The position numbers and the translations under genes are program-made. From Yeosuana sp043876835 (GTDB taxonomy: Bacteria > Bacteroidota > Bacteroidia > Flavobacteriales > Flavobacteriaceae), in assembly GCF_043876835.1 (NCBI RefSeq), contig NZ_JBAWJZ010000003.1, positions 1 to 64,000 of the forward strand: a DNA stretch of 64,000 nt. The letters are read 5' to 3'. The notes under the pieces were generated by a model, which made no database searches, was not told the DNA's origin, and saw only the letters and a list, made by a program, of their open reading frames with translations. Numbering within the stretch: position 1 is the first letter of the stretch; every line of letters begins with the position of its first letter. This document shows, in pieces, positions 55,201 through 63,635 of the stretch.

Positions 55201-56070
55201 TCTTCTAGTTGCAGGTCCCAAACTAATATTGGCAAGGTCCTTAATAAGAATAGGTTTATTATTGGTAACACTAACTACTGTGTTTTCTAAATCTTGAATG
55301 TTTTTAATATATCCAAGACCTCTAATAAAATATTCCGCTTTATTGATTTCAATGGTTTTAGCTCCAATATCCCGATTGGAATTTTTGACAGCCATCATCA
55401 CTTGATCAATCCCAATATGATATGCTTTTAAGGCATCTGGATTAACATCTACTTGGTATTCCTTCACAAAACCACCTACCGATGCTACTTCAGAAACACC
55501 TGAAACACTGTTTAAAGCATACTTTACATAGTAATCTTGTACTGAACGTAATTCATCTAAATCCCAACCACCTGTAACATGTCCTTCTGGGTCTCGACCT
55601 TCAATGGTGTACCAATATACTTGACCTAGAGCTGTGGCATCTGGACCTAATGCTGGTTTTACATCGTCTGGCAACAAATTATTTGGCAGTGAGTTCAATT
55701 TTTCCAGCACACGTGATCTAGACCAATAAAAATCTACCTTTTCTTCAAAAATGATATAAATACTGGAAAAACCAAACATAGATGTACTTCTGATAGATTT
55801 CACATTCGGAATTCCTAAAAGTGAAGTTGTAAGCGGATACGTAATTTGATCTTCAATATCTTGTGGCGAACGCCCAGGCCATTCTGTAAAGACAATCTGT
55901 TGGTTTTCACCTAAGTCTGGAATAGCATCAACTGGCACAGGATCTTTAGGCAAGAAACCAACATTCCAGTTAAAAGGTGAAGTTGCAATACCCCAGCCAA
56001 CAAAGGAACACAGTAGCAGAACTGTTACCAATTTGTTTTCTAAAAAATATTTTATGATTTTGTTTAACAT
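52261..56070 (-). CDS. CusA-type heavy-metal RND pump
   Basis: 1269 residues, about 220 longer than E. coli CusA. It has an N-terminal HME-type start with RSPQDIEDQITYPLTTSL, a proton-relay GIMVDISIVFVEN, and a C-terminal GIATDDGVIMGTY. Extra material sits in two places: two to three additional helices in the middle (about 540-650), and a soluble insert of about 80 residues (near 755-835) before GMRAPMGIKVYGPD. Both are familiar in Bacteroidota CusA proteins. A methionine-rich stretch VMLQTGMRAPMG near 865-875 may carry the Met relay. Exports Cu(I)/Ag(I)-type metals. Confidence 0.92.
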   Translation of the reverse strand: MLNKIIKYFLENKLVTVLLLCSFVGWGIATSPFNWNVGFLPKDPVPVDAIPDLGENQQIVFTEWPGRSPQDIEDQITYPLTTSLLGIPNVKSIRSTSMFGFSSIYIIFEEKVDFYWSRSRVLEKLNSLPNNLLPDDVKPALGPDATALGQVYWYTIEGRDPEGHVTGGWDLDELRSVQDYYVKYALNSVSGVSEVASVGGFVKEYQVDVNPDALKAYHIGIDQVMMAVKNSNRDIGAKTIEINKAEYFIRGLGYIKNIQDLENTVVSVTNNKPILIKDLANISLGPATRRGVLDKGGAEVVGGVVVARYGSNPLEVINNVKDKIKEFSSGLPKKVLADGTTSQLTIVPFYDRTQLIKETIGTLETALSHEILISIIVVLVLMMNLRASIIISSLLPVGVLMTFIIMRYAGVDANVVALSGIAIAIGVMVDISIVFVENIIRHLEMPENKNVKGKELTQLIYVATKEVASAITTALATTVVSFIPVFAMVGAEGKLFRPLAFTKTFALLGAFVLGIVVLPALAHFVFGINYDKKRVRRIWGIILIVGGLLLTVFMHMWLPLALCVLGLNMLFEHKLPLQFNKYSNYINIGITLLVATFFLAEEWLPLGPQNNLIVNYLFILVLMGFILGTLLAIVYFYEPVLKWCLSNKGKFMLIPLVTLLFGLFVWVGFDSTFGFVGKGFEKIGWKIKDTKPWLAISETFPGIGSEFMPTLNEGSFLLMPTSMPHAGLEESKNTVQKLDMLVANIPEVENSVGKLGRVESAIDPAPISMYENMINYKPEYIAFEDGSPKRFKVDNQDNFILINGKKLSNDDALMQGVSEKDLILDENGEFFRNWRSKIKSSDDIWKEILKVTNLPGVTSAPKLQPIETRLVMLQTGMRAPMGIKVYGPDLETIQEFGFKLETILKKVPSVKSEAVFADRIVGKPYLQLNINRSAIARYGLSVEKTQQVIETAVGGMKTTTTVEGRERYPVRVRYPRELRDDPEKIKNILVPTPTGVQVPLGDLIDVEFVRGPQMIKSEETFLVGYVLFDKKESFAEVDVVNDAQKLIEDNIANGNLVVPKGVSYKFSGSYENQIRAVKKLSIVIPISLIVIFLLLYFQFKTIIASSIHFSGVFVAFAGGFIMLWLYSQDWFLNFSVADVNMRHLFQIHPINLSVAVWVGFIALFGIATDDGVIMGTYIHQVFEEKQPKTIEGVREAVLEAGKKRVRPAMMTAAVAIIALLPVLTSTGKGADIMIPMAIPTFGGMVIQLMTMFVVPVLQAFWRESVIKRN

Positions 56071-56129
56071 ATAATTTGATTAATAAACCATTAGACATTG
56101 GCATTTTGAAAACACCGAATACAGTTAGT

Positions 56130-56153
56130 CATCCTTAAGATAATTTAAGGATG
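56130..56153. other. Hairpin between the HYC_CC_PP and CusA genes
   Basis: CATCCTTAA / TTAAGGATG with a 6-base loop. No T-run follows on the - strand, so it may be an attenuator or mRNA processing site rather than a terminator. Confidence 0.35.
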
Positions 56154-56173
56154 TTACGTCTATTGTTTAAAAA

Positions 56174-56590
56174 TCAAATTAAATAGGTCTCGTCAAGTTT
56201 GTAAATACTCTTGACAATAATTGGAGGTGGGTATTCTGAAAAAGAAGATGTTTCGTCTTCAATATTTTCAAAAAGTGAGATATAAGAATATACAAATGAA
56301 GAAACGAAAAGTTGTTTTTCAAAAGTAAGTTTAACAAATGTTAATTGGAGTTCATCTTGTCCTTGAACATTAATCTGTTTTTCTGAGCAACATCCTTTTT
56401 TTTCAACAGAACAGTCTGAGTTTGTGGTTGTGTTTTGCATTTCCATGCCACAGCCTTTAGCTTTATGAAATATTGCAGTTTCAACTAAAGTATCTCCACA
56501 ATAATGCATATCAATAGTAAATGACATAGTAGAAAATAATACTACTAAAGCCATAAAAAATGCTGTTATTTTATGCAAAACTTCTTTCAT
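56174..56590 (-). CDS. HYC_CC_PP family protein
   Basis: 138 residues with an N-terminal signal or anchor (8-27). It contains the naming motifs HYC (residue 29), a KGCC pair near 66-68, and a PPP stretch near 121. Additional Cys residues (CGM, DCS) could bind copper. In flavobacteria this family sits beside copper export genes, as here, 103 bp before the CusA gene. Mechanism unknown; secreted metal binding is the best guess. Confidence 0.85.
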   Translation of the reverse strand: MKEVLHKITAFFMALVVLFSTMSFTIDMHYCGDTLVETAIFHKAKGCGMEMQNTTTNSDCSVEKKGCCSEKQINVQGQDELQLTFVKLTFEKQLFVSSFVYSYISLFENIEDETSSFSEYPPPIIVKSIYKLDETYLI

Positions 56591-56651
56591 AAGTCACAAA
56601 TGTATAAAAAAAATCACTATGACAATGTGATAATTATCATGATGTTAACAT

Positions 56652-57080
56652 CTAGTGCTTTAATCTGTAGTAATAAAAAGCTGGTAAAAGCACCAATAAA
56701 ATAATTGGTTGAATTAAAAACCGACGCATATTGAAAAACAAATAATACTGTTCTTGTTTTGGATTTACAACAAAATACAAATAGATAAAAATTAATATCA
56801 CAAATGAAATTCCATAAATCAATCCAGAGAATTTTATGATGCTTTTATCTTTAAAAACCACATATAATATTGCTAATGAGATAGCAGTATTAAGGAAGTA
56901 TCTCAATGAAGTAAACATTGTTAACTTAAATACTTCACGCCTGGGATTATCAATGTATAAATAGTCATTTTGAAAAAAAACCAGATATGGGTCGTAAAAT
57001 AATTCATTCTCAAAAACACGAATTAAAACTAGTAATCCAAACAGCACCAAAAGCAATGTATATTTCGTTAAATTATTCAT
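56652..57080 (-). CDS. Exosortase F-associated membrane protein
   Basis: 142 residues with four membrane helices (about 7-25, 45-70, 76-100 and 118-138), beginning MNNLTKYTLLLVLFGLLVLIRVFENELFYDP. The FENELFYDP and NMRRFLIQP motifs are typical. It accompanies XrtF in a two-gene unit with an 8-bp overlap. Likely a partner subunit of the protein-sorting membrane enzyme. Confidence 0.85.
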   Translation of the reverse strand: MNNLTKYTLLLVLFGLLVLIRVFENELFYDPYLVFFQNDYLYIDNPRREVFKLTMFTSLRYFLNTAISLAILYVVFKDKSIIKFSGLIYGISFVILIFIYLYFVVNPKQEQYYLFFNMRRFLIQPIILLVLLPAFYYYRLKH

Positions 57081-57624
57081 TATTCCTAATCATATTCGAA
57101 AATCTATTCACCCAAACTATCCATAATAAAAATACCATACCATAAATTATAGCGGGAAAAATAACCGTATGCAAAATATCTTTTCGCCAAGGGTAATGGT
57201 ATAAACTAATTGAAAAAAATACAATACGAATTAAATTAACAGAATAAATTAAAACACTTCCAGCCAGTATGTACATGAATGTTGTTTTAGGTTTTCCTGA
57301 AAAAGCTATAATAAATGATACAAATAAAATAATTACACTAACCGAGTTACAGCCTTCAGTAATTCTTGCCAAATATTTATTATTGATAATTAATTTCATT
57401 GAAGGTTCATCTGGATGCGGTAAAACTTCTGCTTTATAACCCATCAAATCAATTAAGTCTTTGCTTTGTCTAGCAACCAAATTGGTTACATAATCTGGAT
57501 AATATTTTGAATCTTTAGAAAAATCTAAATAAAATTTATAGCAAACAGATAATGCAACATACACTAAAATAAATGTAATTATAAATTTAATAACCGATTT
57601 ATATTTATTAATAAGTGCTTTCAA
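57073..57624 (-). CDS. xrtF: Exosortase F
   Basis: 183 residues with about five membrane helices. Catalytic Cys in EGCNSVSV (about 91), Arg in NLIRIVFF (about 128) and His in ILHTVIFP (about 148) form the exosortase/archaeosortase triad. It cleaves C-terminal sorting signals at the inner membrane. No PEP-CTERM-like substrate is seen in this window. Length matches the short F class. Confidence 0.9.
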   Translation of the reverse strand: MKALINKYKSVIKFIITFILVYVALSVCYKFYLDFSKDSKYYPDYVTNLVARQSKDLIDLMGYKAEVLPHPDEPSMKLIINNKYLARITEGCNSVSVIILFVSFIIAFSGKPKTTFMYILAGSVLIYSVNLIRIVFFSISLYHYPWRKDILHTVIFPAIIYGMVFLLWIVWVNRFSNMIRNNE

Positions 57625-57703
57625 AAAAAAATTACTGTTTTATATTTTAATAATTTGAATATCGAAGTTAAGTCTTTTTAAATACTTTTACCAAAACTTT
57701 TGA

Positions 57704-58165
57704 ATGATGATTTTTGAAAATTTAAAACCGGAAATTGAAAACATTATATCTAACAAGATAAAATCAGTAAATGAAAGACTTTTAAATGTCTGTGAATTGC
57801 TTGAAAAAAATGTATCCTATTATGATTGGGTTGGTTTTTATTTTAGAAACGGAAATAAAGAAGAACTTATTTTAGGCCCATATGTAGGAGCTCCTACCGA
57901 CCATACAGTAATTCCTTTTGGTAAAGGTATCTGCGGGCAAGTAGCTGTCAGTAATCAGAATTTTGTAGTGCCAGATGTAACAGCTCAAGATAATTATATT
58001 GCTTGCAGTATAACTGTTAAAGCTGAAATAGTAATTCCAATTTTTGTAAATGGAAAAAACATAGGACAAATTGATATTGATTCAAATACACCGGACCCAT
58101 TTACAGAAGAAGATGAACGTTTTCTAGAATTTGTGTGTGACAAGGCAGCAATACTCTTTTTATAA
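57704..58165 (+). CDS. GAF-domain free methionine-R-sulfoxide reductase
   Basis: 153 residues forming one GAF fold. Contains YDWVGFYF, LGPYVGAP, GKGICGQ and NYIACS, EIVIPIFVNGKNIGQIDIDS. The two Cys residues (ICG and IACS) are the resolving and catalytic positions of the fRMsr class, which repairs free Met-R-sulfoxide. Length fits. A purely sensory GAF role is less likely because both Cys are retained. Confidence 0.88.
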   Translation: MMIFENLKPEIENIISNKIKSVNERLLNVCELLEKNVSYYDWVGFYFRNGNKEELILGPYVGAPTDHTVIPFGKGICGQVAVSNQNFVVPDVTAQDNYIACSITVKAEIVIPIFVNGKNIGQIDIDSNTPDPFTEEDERFLEFVCDKAAILFL

Positions 58166-58173
58166 ATTCAATA

Positions 58174-59424
58174 TTACATCCCTGTTCTAATAGCTTCTAC
58201 AGGATCAAGTTTTGCAGCAGAATTTGCGGGTAAAATTCCTGCTATTAATCCAATAATACTTGAAACAGCAAACCCTAGCACCATATTCTTAAACGATAAA
58301 ATAAATTCAAAATCGCCTGCCAAAGCTGTACCAATAATGGTGCCTATCCATACTAAAAGCAAACCTACAAGACCACCAATGACTGCCAAAATAATGGCTT
58401 CAAACAAAAACTGAAACAATATAAATCTGTTTTTGGCTCCCATTGCTTTTTGTATTCCAATTAGGTTAGTGCGCTCTTTAACGCTGACAAACATAATATT
58501 TGCCACTCCAAAACCACCAACTAAAAGTGAAAATCCGCTAATTACCCAACCAATTAGATTCATTGTTGAAATAATCCCGTCAATTAAATCTGTAAAACCT
58601 GAAAGTTTGTTAACAAAAAAGTTGTCAATCTCGTCTGGCTTTAAACCTCTGTATCGTCTATATTTTTGTTTTAAAACCTGTTCAAATGCCCCAATATCAA
58701 TTCCCTTTTCAGGTTTAATAATAATCATTGTTAAGGCACCTTTACTACCAGTATTCATAAATCTTCTGGCAAAATTTGCTGGAACAAATGCTTTCTCATC
58801 TGGTGAATCCATATTAAGTCCACCAAATTTTTCAAGCACACCAACAACGGTTAGCTTTCTTCCGTAAACTCTAACCACTTTTCCAACAGGCTCTTCATTT
58901 TCAAAAAGGTTTTGAGCCAAATTATATCCAATCACAATTACTGGTGTCCCTGTATTTGACTCGGTTTCATTATAGAATCTCCCTTTATAAAGCTTTAAAT
59001 TATCAATTTCATAAATCTCATTTGAAACTGGAGTTGTGTTTATATTCTCGAGGGTTCTATCTCTATATCTAATACTTTGACCACTTCCAAAAAGGGCAAA
59101 TGCACAAGCATCAATACCAGAAACATTACGTTTTATAAATTCAAAATCATCATTACCAGTTTGTGGAAAATTTTCACGTAGCCACCTAGGAACTGAAGTA
59201 GGTCCAAATGAAAAACGAGTTACATACATGGTATTTTTATCAATTCCTGATAGCTGGCTTTTTATGTTTTGATCTAAAGAATCTACGGCTGCTAAAACTG
59301 CTATTATTGAAAAAATACCTACTGTAACCCCTATTAAAGATAAAAATGTACGCAATTTATTATTTCTCAATGCATTAATCGCAAACGAAAAACTCTCTTT
59401 AAAAAGGCGTAAATAAAGTAACAT
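58174..59424 (-). CDS. MacB-like ABC transporter permease
   Basis: 416 residues. N-terminal helix after LRNNKLRTFLSLIGVTVGIFSIIAV, a periplasmic MacB-PCD domain (about 45-275) and three C-terminal helices with the FtsX signature NIMFVSVKERTNLIGIQKAMGAKNRFIL. The ATPase partner is not adjacent and no adaptor is present. Such permeases move lipoproteins, peptides or mechanical signals. Confidence 0.88.
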   Translation of the reverse strand: MLLYLRLFKESFSFAINALRNNKLRTFLSLIGVTVGIFSIIAVLAAVDSLDQNIKSQLSGIDKNTMYVTRFSFGPTSVPRWLRENFPQTGNDDFEFIKRNVSGIDACAFALFGSGQSIRYRDRTLENINTTPVSNEIYEIDNLKLYKGRFYNETESNTGTPVIVIGYNLAQNLFENEEPVGKVVRVYGRKLTVVGVLEKFGGLNMDSPDEKAFVPANFARRFMNTGSKGALTMIIIKPEKGIDIGAFEQVLKQKYRRYRGLKPDEIDNFFVNKLSGFTDLIDGIISTMNLIGWVISGFSLLVGGFGVANIMFVSVKERTNLIGIQKAMGAKNRFILFQFLFEAIILAVIGGLVGLLLVWIGTIIGTALAGDFEFILSFKNMVLGFAVSSIIGLIAGILPANSAAKLDPVEAIRTGM

Positions 59425-59541
59425 AGATTGATTTTCCTATAAAACTATTGAGGTATAAAGGTAAGACGTTAAATTAAAATATTCGTTACAAAAAAATGAA
59501 AACAAAACAGTTTTCAAACATATATTTTTGCTTTAAATAAT

Positions 59542-59549
59542 TACTTTTG
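59542..59549 (+). promoter_or_regulatory. -7 promoter element of purH
   Basis: TACTTTTG matches TAnnTTTG. No clear -33 TTG lies at proper spacing. It is 90 bp upstream of ATG 59639. Confidence 0.45.
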
Positions 59550-59638
59550 CACTTTTAAGATATTATACTTCAATAAGTAACCAGAAGTTTATCTAAAAAT
59601 TGCCGTTTCAAGTACAAAATATAAACAACACAACAAAA

Positions 59639-61171
59639 ATGAACAACCAAAAAACTATCAAGTCTGCACTAATTTCTGTATTTAGTAAAGATGGGTTAGA
59701 ACCTATTGTAAGAAAACTTAATGAGCAAGGTGTAACCATTTATTCAACCGGGGGAACACAAGAATTTATTAACAATTTAGGCATCAATGTAATCCCTGTT
59801 GAAGATGTAACTTCATACCCATCAATTCTTGGCGGACGTGTAAAAACTTTACACCCAAAAGTGTTTGGAGGTATTTTAAATCGTCAAAATAATGATAGTG
59901 ATATTGCTGAATTGGCTGAATTTGACATTCCTCAAATTGATGTTGTAATTGTTGATTTATATCCATTTGAAAAAACGGTAGCTTCTGGAGCTAGTGAGCA
60001 AGATATTATTGAGAAAATTGATATAGGTGGTATTTCATTAATTCGTGCAGCAGCTAAAAATTATGCCGATGTGGTTTGTGTGGCTTCAATGGATAATTAT
60101 GCTGAATTTTTGCAACTTATAACAGAAAAAAATGGAGCACTTTCTGAAAGTGACAGAAAACGTTTTGCAACTAAAGCATTTAATGTGTCGTCTCACTATG
60201 ATTCTGCAATTTTTAATTACTTCAACAAAAATCATGAAGAAGCTGTTTTAAAAATTAGTGAAACTAATGGTCAAGTTTTAAGATACGGTGAAAATCCTCA
60301 TCAAAAAGGGTTTTTCTTTGGTGATTTTGATGCGCTGTTTACAAAACTTCACGGAAAAGAACTTAGCTATAATAATTTACTAGATGTTGACGCTGCTGTA
60401 AATTTGATAAATGAGTTTAAAAATGATGCTCCAACATTTGCTATTTTAAAACACAATAATGCTTGTGGTTTAGCTCAAAGAACAACTATAAAACAAGCTT
60501 ATTTAGATGCTTTAGCAGGAGATCCTGTTTCAGCTTTTGGAGGTGTTTTAATTAGTAATACAGAAATAGACAAAGATACTGCTGAAGAAATACACAACCT
60601 GTTTTGTGAAGTAATTATAGCTCCTTCATACGCTATTGATGCTTTAGAAATTTTGCAAGGGAAAAAAAACAGAATCATTTTAATAATTCATGATATTGAA
60701 TTACCAAAAACTAGCGTAAGAAGTTGTTTAAATGGTGTTTTAGTTCAAGACAGAGATACCATAACAGATGCTATTGAACATTTAACTTATGTTACAAACA
60801 ATAAACCAACAGAAAACGAGTTAAGTGATTTAATCTTTGCTTCAAAAATTTGTAAGCATACCAAATCTAACACTATCGTATTAGCAAAAAATAACCAATT
60901 ATTAGCAAGTGGAACAGGGCAAACAAGTCGTGTTGATGCATTAAATCAGGCCATACACAAAGCACAAACTTTTAATTTTGATTTAAATGGTTCTGCGATG
61001 GCAAGTGATGCATTTTTCCCATTTCCAGATTGTGTGGAAATTGCGAAAAATGCTGGTATTAGTTCAGTTATTCAGCCTGGCGGTTCAATAAAAGACCAAT
61101 TAAGCATTGATTATTGCAACGAAAATAATGTAGCTATGGTTCTAACCGGTACACGTCACTTTAAACATTAA
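59639..61171 (+). CDS. purH: Bifunctional AICAR formyltransferase / IMP cyclohydrolase
   Basis: 510 residues from ATG 59639; a TTG at 59600 is less likely. The N-terminal MGS-like IMP cyclohydrolase domain has LISVFSKDGLEPIV, IYSTGGTQEFI and GGRVKTLHP. The C-terminal AICAR transformylase has LRYGENPHQKG, the KHNNACGLA active-site region, GDPVSAFGG and TSRVDALNQAI. Catalyses the last two steps of IMP synthesis. Confidence 0.97.
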   Translation: MNNQKTIKSALISVFSKDGLEPIVRKLNEQGVTIYSTGGTQEFINNLGINVIPVEDVTSYPSILGGRVKTLHPKVFGGILNRQNNDSDIAELAEFDIPQIDVVIVDLYPFEKTVASGASEQDIIEKIDIGGISLIRAAAKNYADVVCVASMDNYAEFLQLITEKNGALSESDRKRFATKAFNVSSHYDSAIFNYFNKNHEEAVLKISETNGQVLRYGENPHQKGFFFGDFDALFTKLHGKELSYNNLLDVDAAVNLINEFKNDAPTFAILKHNNACGLAQRTTIKQAYLDALAGDPVSAFGGVLISNTEIDKDTAEEIHNLFCEVIIAPSYAIDALEILQGKKNRIILIIHDIELPKTSVRSCLNGVLVQDRDTITDAIEHLTYVTNNKPTENELSDLIFASKICKHTKSNTIVLAKNNQLLASGTGQTSRVDALNQAIHKAQTFNFDLNGSAMASDAFFPFPDCVEIAKNAGISSVIQPGGSIKDQLSIDYCNENNVAMVLTGTRHFKH

Positions 61172-61267
61172 TTATAAAATATCTAATTATATTATTTCTT
61201 TTATATACCTTAACTTTTATTACATTTACAAGATATAGTTTATAAACCTTAAAATCATTTTTAGCAC

Positions 61268-62296
61268 ATGGGCTTTTTTGACTTCCTAACAGAAGAAATT
61301 GCAATAGATTTAGGTACCGCAAATACTCTTATCATTCATAATGATAAAGTTGTTGTTGATGCACCTTCAATAGTAGCAAGAGATAGAATAACTGGCAAAA
61401 TAACACATGTTGGTCAGGAAGCTAGTTTAATGCAAGGAAAAACTCATGAAAACATTAAAACCATAAGACCTTTAAAAGATGGTGTTATAGCAGATTTTGA
61501 TGCTTCTGAGCAAATGATTAGTATGTTTATTAAAAATATTCCTGCTCTAAAAAAGAGGTTTTTTACACCTGCACTAAGAATGGTTATTTGTATACCATCA
61601 GGAATTACTGAAGTTGAAATGCGTGCGGTTAAAGAAAGTGCAGAGCGTGTAAATGGTAAAGAAGTATATTTAATTCATGAGCCAATGGCGGCAGCTATAG
61701 GTATTGGTGTTGATATTATGCAACCTAAAGGAAACATGATTGTTGACATAGGTGGAGGAACCACTGAAATTGCTGTTATTGCTTTAGGAGGTATTGTTTG
61801 TGACAAATCTGTTAAAATTGCAGGTGACGTGTTCACTAATGACATTGTTTATTATATGAGAACACAACACAACTTATATGTTGGAGAACGCACTGCAGAA
61901 AAAATAAAAATTCAAATTGGTGCAGCTACTGAAGATTTAGAACTACCTCCAGATGACATGAGTGTTCAAGGTCGTGATTTGTTAACAGGAAAACCAAAAC
62001 AAGTTCAAATTTCATTTAGAGAAATTGCTAAAGCCTTAGATAAATCTATTTTAAGAATTGAAGATGCCGTTATGGAAACGTTATCTCAAACACCTCCAGA
62101 ATTAGCAGCTGATATTTATAATACAGGTATTTATTTAGCTGGTGGTGGGTCAATGCTTAGAGGTTTAGACAAACGTTTATCTCAAAAAACAGATTTACCA
62201 GTTTACATTGCAGAAGACCCATTAAGAGCCGTTGTTAGAGGTACAGGTATTACACTAAAAAACTTAATTAAATACAAAAGCGTATTGATTAAATAG
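61268..62296 (+). CDS. mreB: Rod shape-determining protein MreB
   Basis: 342 residues of actin fold. Phosphate-1 IAIDLGTANTLI, phosphate-2 GNMIVDIGGGTTEIAVIALGG and adenosine motif YLAGGGSMLRGLDK. Forms membrane filaments that guide the elongasome. First gene of mreBCD-mrdA; mreC follows after 15 bp. Confidence 0.98.
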   Translation: MGFFDFLTEEIAIDLGTANTLIIHNDKVVVDAPSIVARDRITGKITHVGQEASLMQGKTHENIKTIRPLKDGVIADFDASEQMISMFIKNIPALKKRFFTPALRMVICIPSGITEVEMRAVKESAERVNGKEVYLIHEPMAAAIGIGVDIMQPKGNMIVDIGGGTTEIAVIALGGIVCDKSVKIAGDVFTNDIVYYMRTQHNLYVGERTAEKIKIQIGAATEDLELPPDDMSVQGRDLLTGKPKQVQISFREIAKALDKSILRIEDAVMETLSQTPPELAADIYNTGIYLAGGGSMLRGLDKRLSQKTDLPVYIAEDPLRAVVRGTGITLKNLIKYKSVLIK

Positions 62297-62311
62297 CCAT
62301 ATTGATTTAAC

Positions 62312-63136
62312 ATGCAGCAGATTATAAATTTTATAATACGGAACAAAACGTTTTTATTGTTCTTGTTGCTTTTTTTTATATCACTTACTTTTACAATTCA
62401 AACACATTCATACCATAAAAGTAAGTTTATAAATTCGGCTAATTTTTTAACCGGAGGTGTTTACAATTCAATTAGCAACATCAATAGATATTTTGATCTT
62501 AAATCTCAAAACGATATTTTAATTGAAGAAAACAGTAAGTTAAAATCAATTTTATACAACACAAAAAACAAAAAAGATTCTAGCTATATTGATGATTTAT
62601 CATTTAATCACACTTACAAATTCACAACTGCTAGTGTATTAAAAAACAGCTATAGTTCTTCAAAAAATGTATTATTACTTAACAAAGGAATTTCAGATAG
62701 TATAAAAGAAGATTTTGGAGTAATTTCGTCCAAAGGTATTGTTGGTATTATCGACAATACAAGCAGACATTATGCTACTGTTATTTCTGTTTTAAATACC
62801 ACTAGTAAAATTAGTGCTCAGCTTAAAAAAACAAATCACTTTGGCACTTTAACTTGGAATGGAATATCTCCTTACCTTACACAACTTACAGACATTCCTA
62901 AAATAGCACTTGTTAAAGTTGGAGATACAATAATAACTTCTGGCCGTTCTTCAATTTTCCCTAAAGGAATTCCAGTAGGAATTATTCAAGACTTTAAACT
63001 TGATGCCGCTGAAAATTATTATGAAATAAATATTAAGCTGTTTAACGACATGACAAGTATTGAGCATGTTTATGTCATTGAAAATATTGATATTAACGAA
63101 ATAACCAACTTATTAAAAAGCAGTACAAATGAATAG
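62312..63136 (+). CDS. mreC: Rod shape-determining protein MreC
   Basis: 274 residues. One membrane helix (13-28), a coiled coil (about 55-85) and two beta-barrel domains with GVISSKGIVGIIDNTS and a VGDTIITSGRSSIFPKGIPVG core. It connects MreB to PBP2 in the periplasm. Overlaps mreD by 8 bp. Confidence 0.96.
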   Translation: MQQIINFIIRNKTFLLFLLLFFISLTFTIQTHSYHKSKFINSANFLTGGVYNSISNINRYFDLKSQNDILIEENSKLKSILYNTKNKKDSSYIDDLSFNHTYKFTTASVLKNSYSSSKNVLLLNKGISDSIKEDFGVISSKGIVGIIDNTSRHYATVISVLNTTSKISAQLKKTNHFGTLTWNGISPYLTQLTDIPKIALVKVGDTIITSGRSSIFPKGIPVGIIQDFKLDAAENYYEINIKLFNDMTSIEHVYVIENIDINEITNLLKSSTNE

Positions 63137-63635
63137 TGTATTATATACCAATATTACACGCTTTATTCTACTTGTAGGTTTACAAGTACTAGTACTAAAT
63201 CATATTAATTTTTTAGGATATATTAATCCATATGTTTACATATTATTCATTATTCTTTTTCCTATAAAAAACAGCAGAACCCTATTTATTTTTTTAAGTT
63301 TCATCATTGGCTTAACTATAGATATATTTACAGATTCTGGAGGCATTCATGCAGCTGCTTGTGTAAGTATAGCGTATGCTAGACCAATTGTTTTAAAATT
63401 TTGTTTTGGAACGGTTTACGAATATCAAACAGTAAAATTTGATACTGTTGAGTTTAGTTCAAAATTTCTGTATATTACTATTCTAACTGTACTTCATCAT
63501 ATCATTCTATTTTCATTAGAAATCTTTAACATTTCTAAGGTAATTTTAACAGTTCAAAAAACGTTATTCTCAAGTATATTTACTATTATACTCTGTATTT
63601 TGGTAACCATTATTTTCAGTAGAAAAACTAAATGA
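63129..63635 (+). CDS. mreD: Rod shape-determining protein MreD
   Basis: 168 residues with five membrane segments, starting VLYTNITRFILLVGLQVLVLNHI and containing GLTIDIFTDSGGIHAAACV. Inner-membrane part of the elongasome. Its stop overlaps the mrdA start as ATGA. Confidence 0.92.
   Translation: MNSVLYTNITRFILLVGLQVLVLNHINFLGYINPYVYILFIILFPIKNSRTLFIFLSFIIGLTIDIFTDSGGIHAAACVSIAYARPIVLKFCFGTVYEYQTVKFDTVEFSSKFLYITILTVLHHIILFSLEIFNISKVILTVQKTLFSSIFTIILCILVTIIFSRKTK

Noticed and set aside
52261..56070. The long CusA as a gene fusion or frameshift product
   Set aside because: The frame is continuous and the two extra regions occur in CusA homologues of this phylum.
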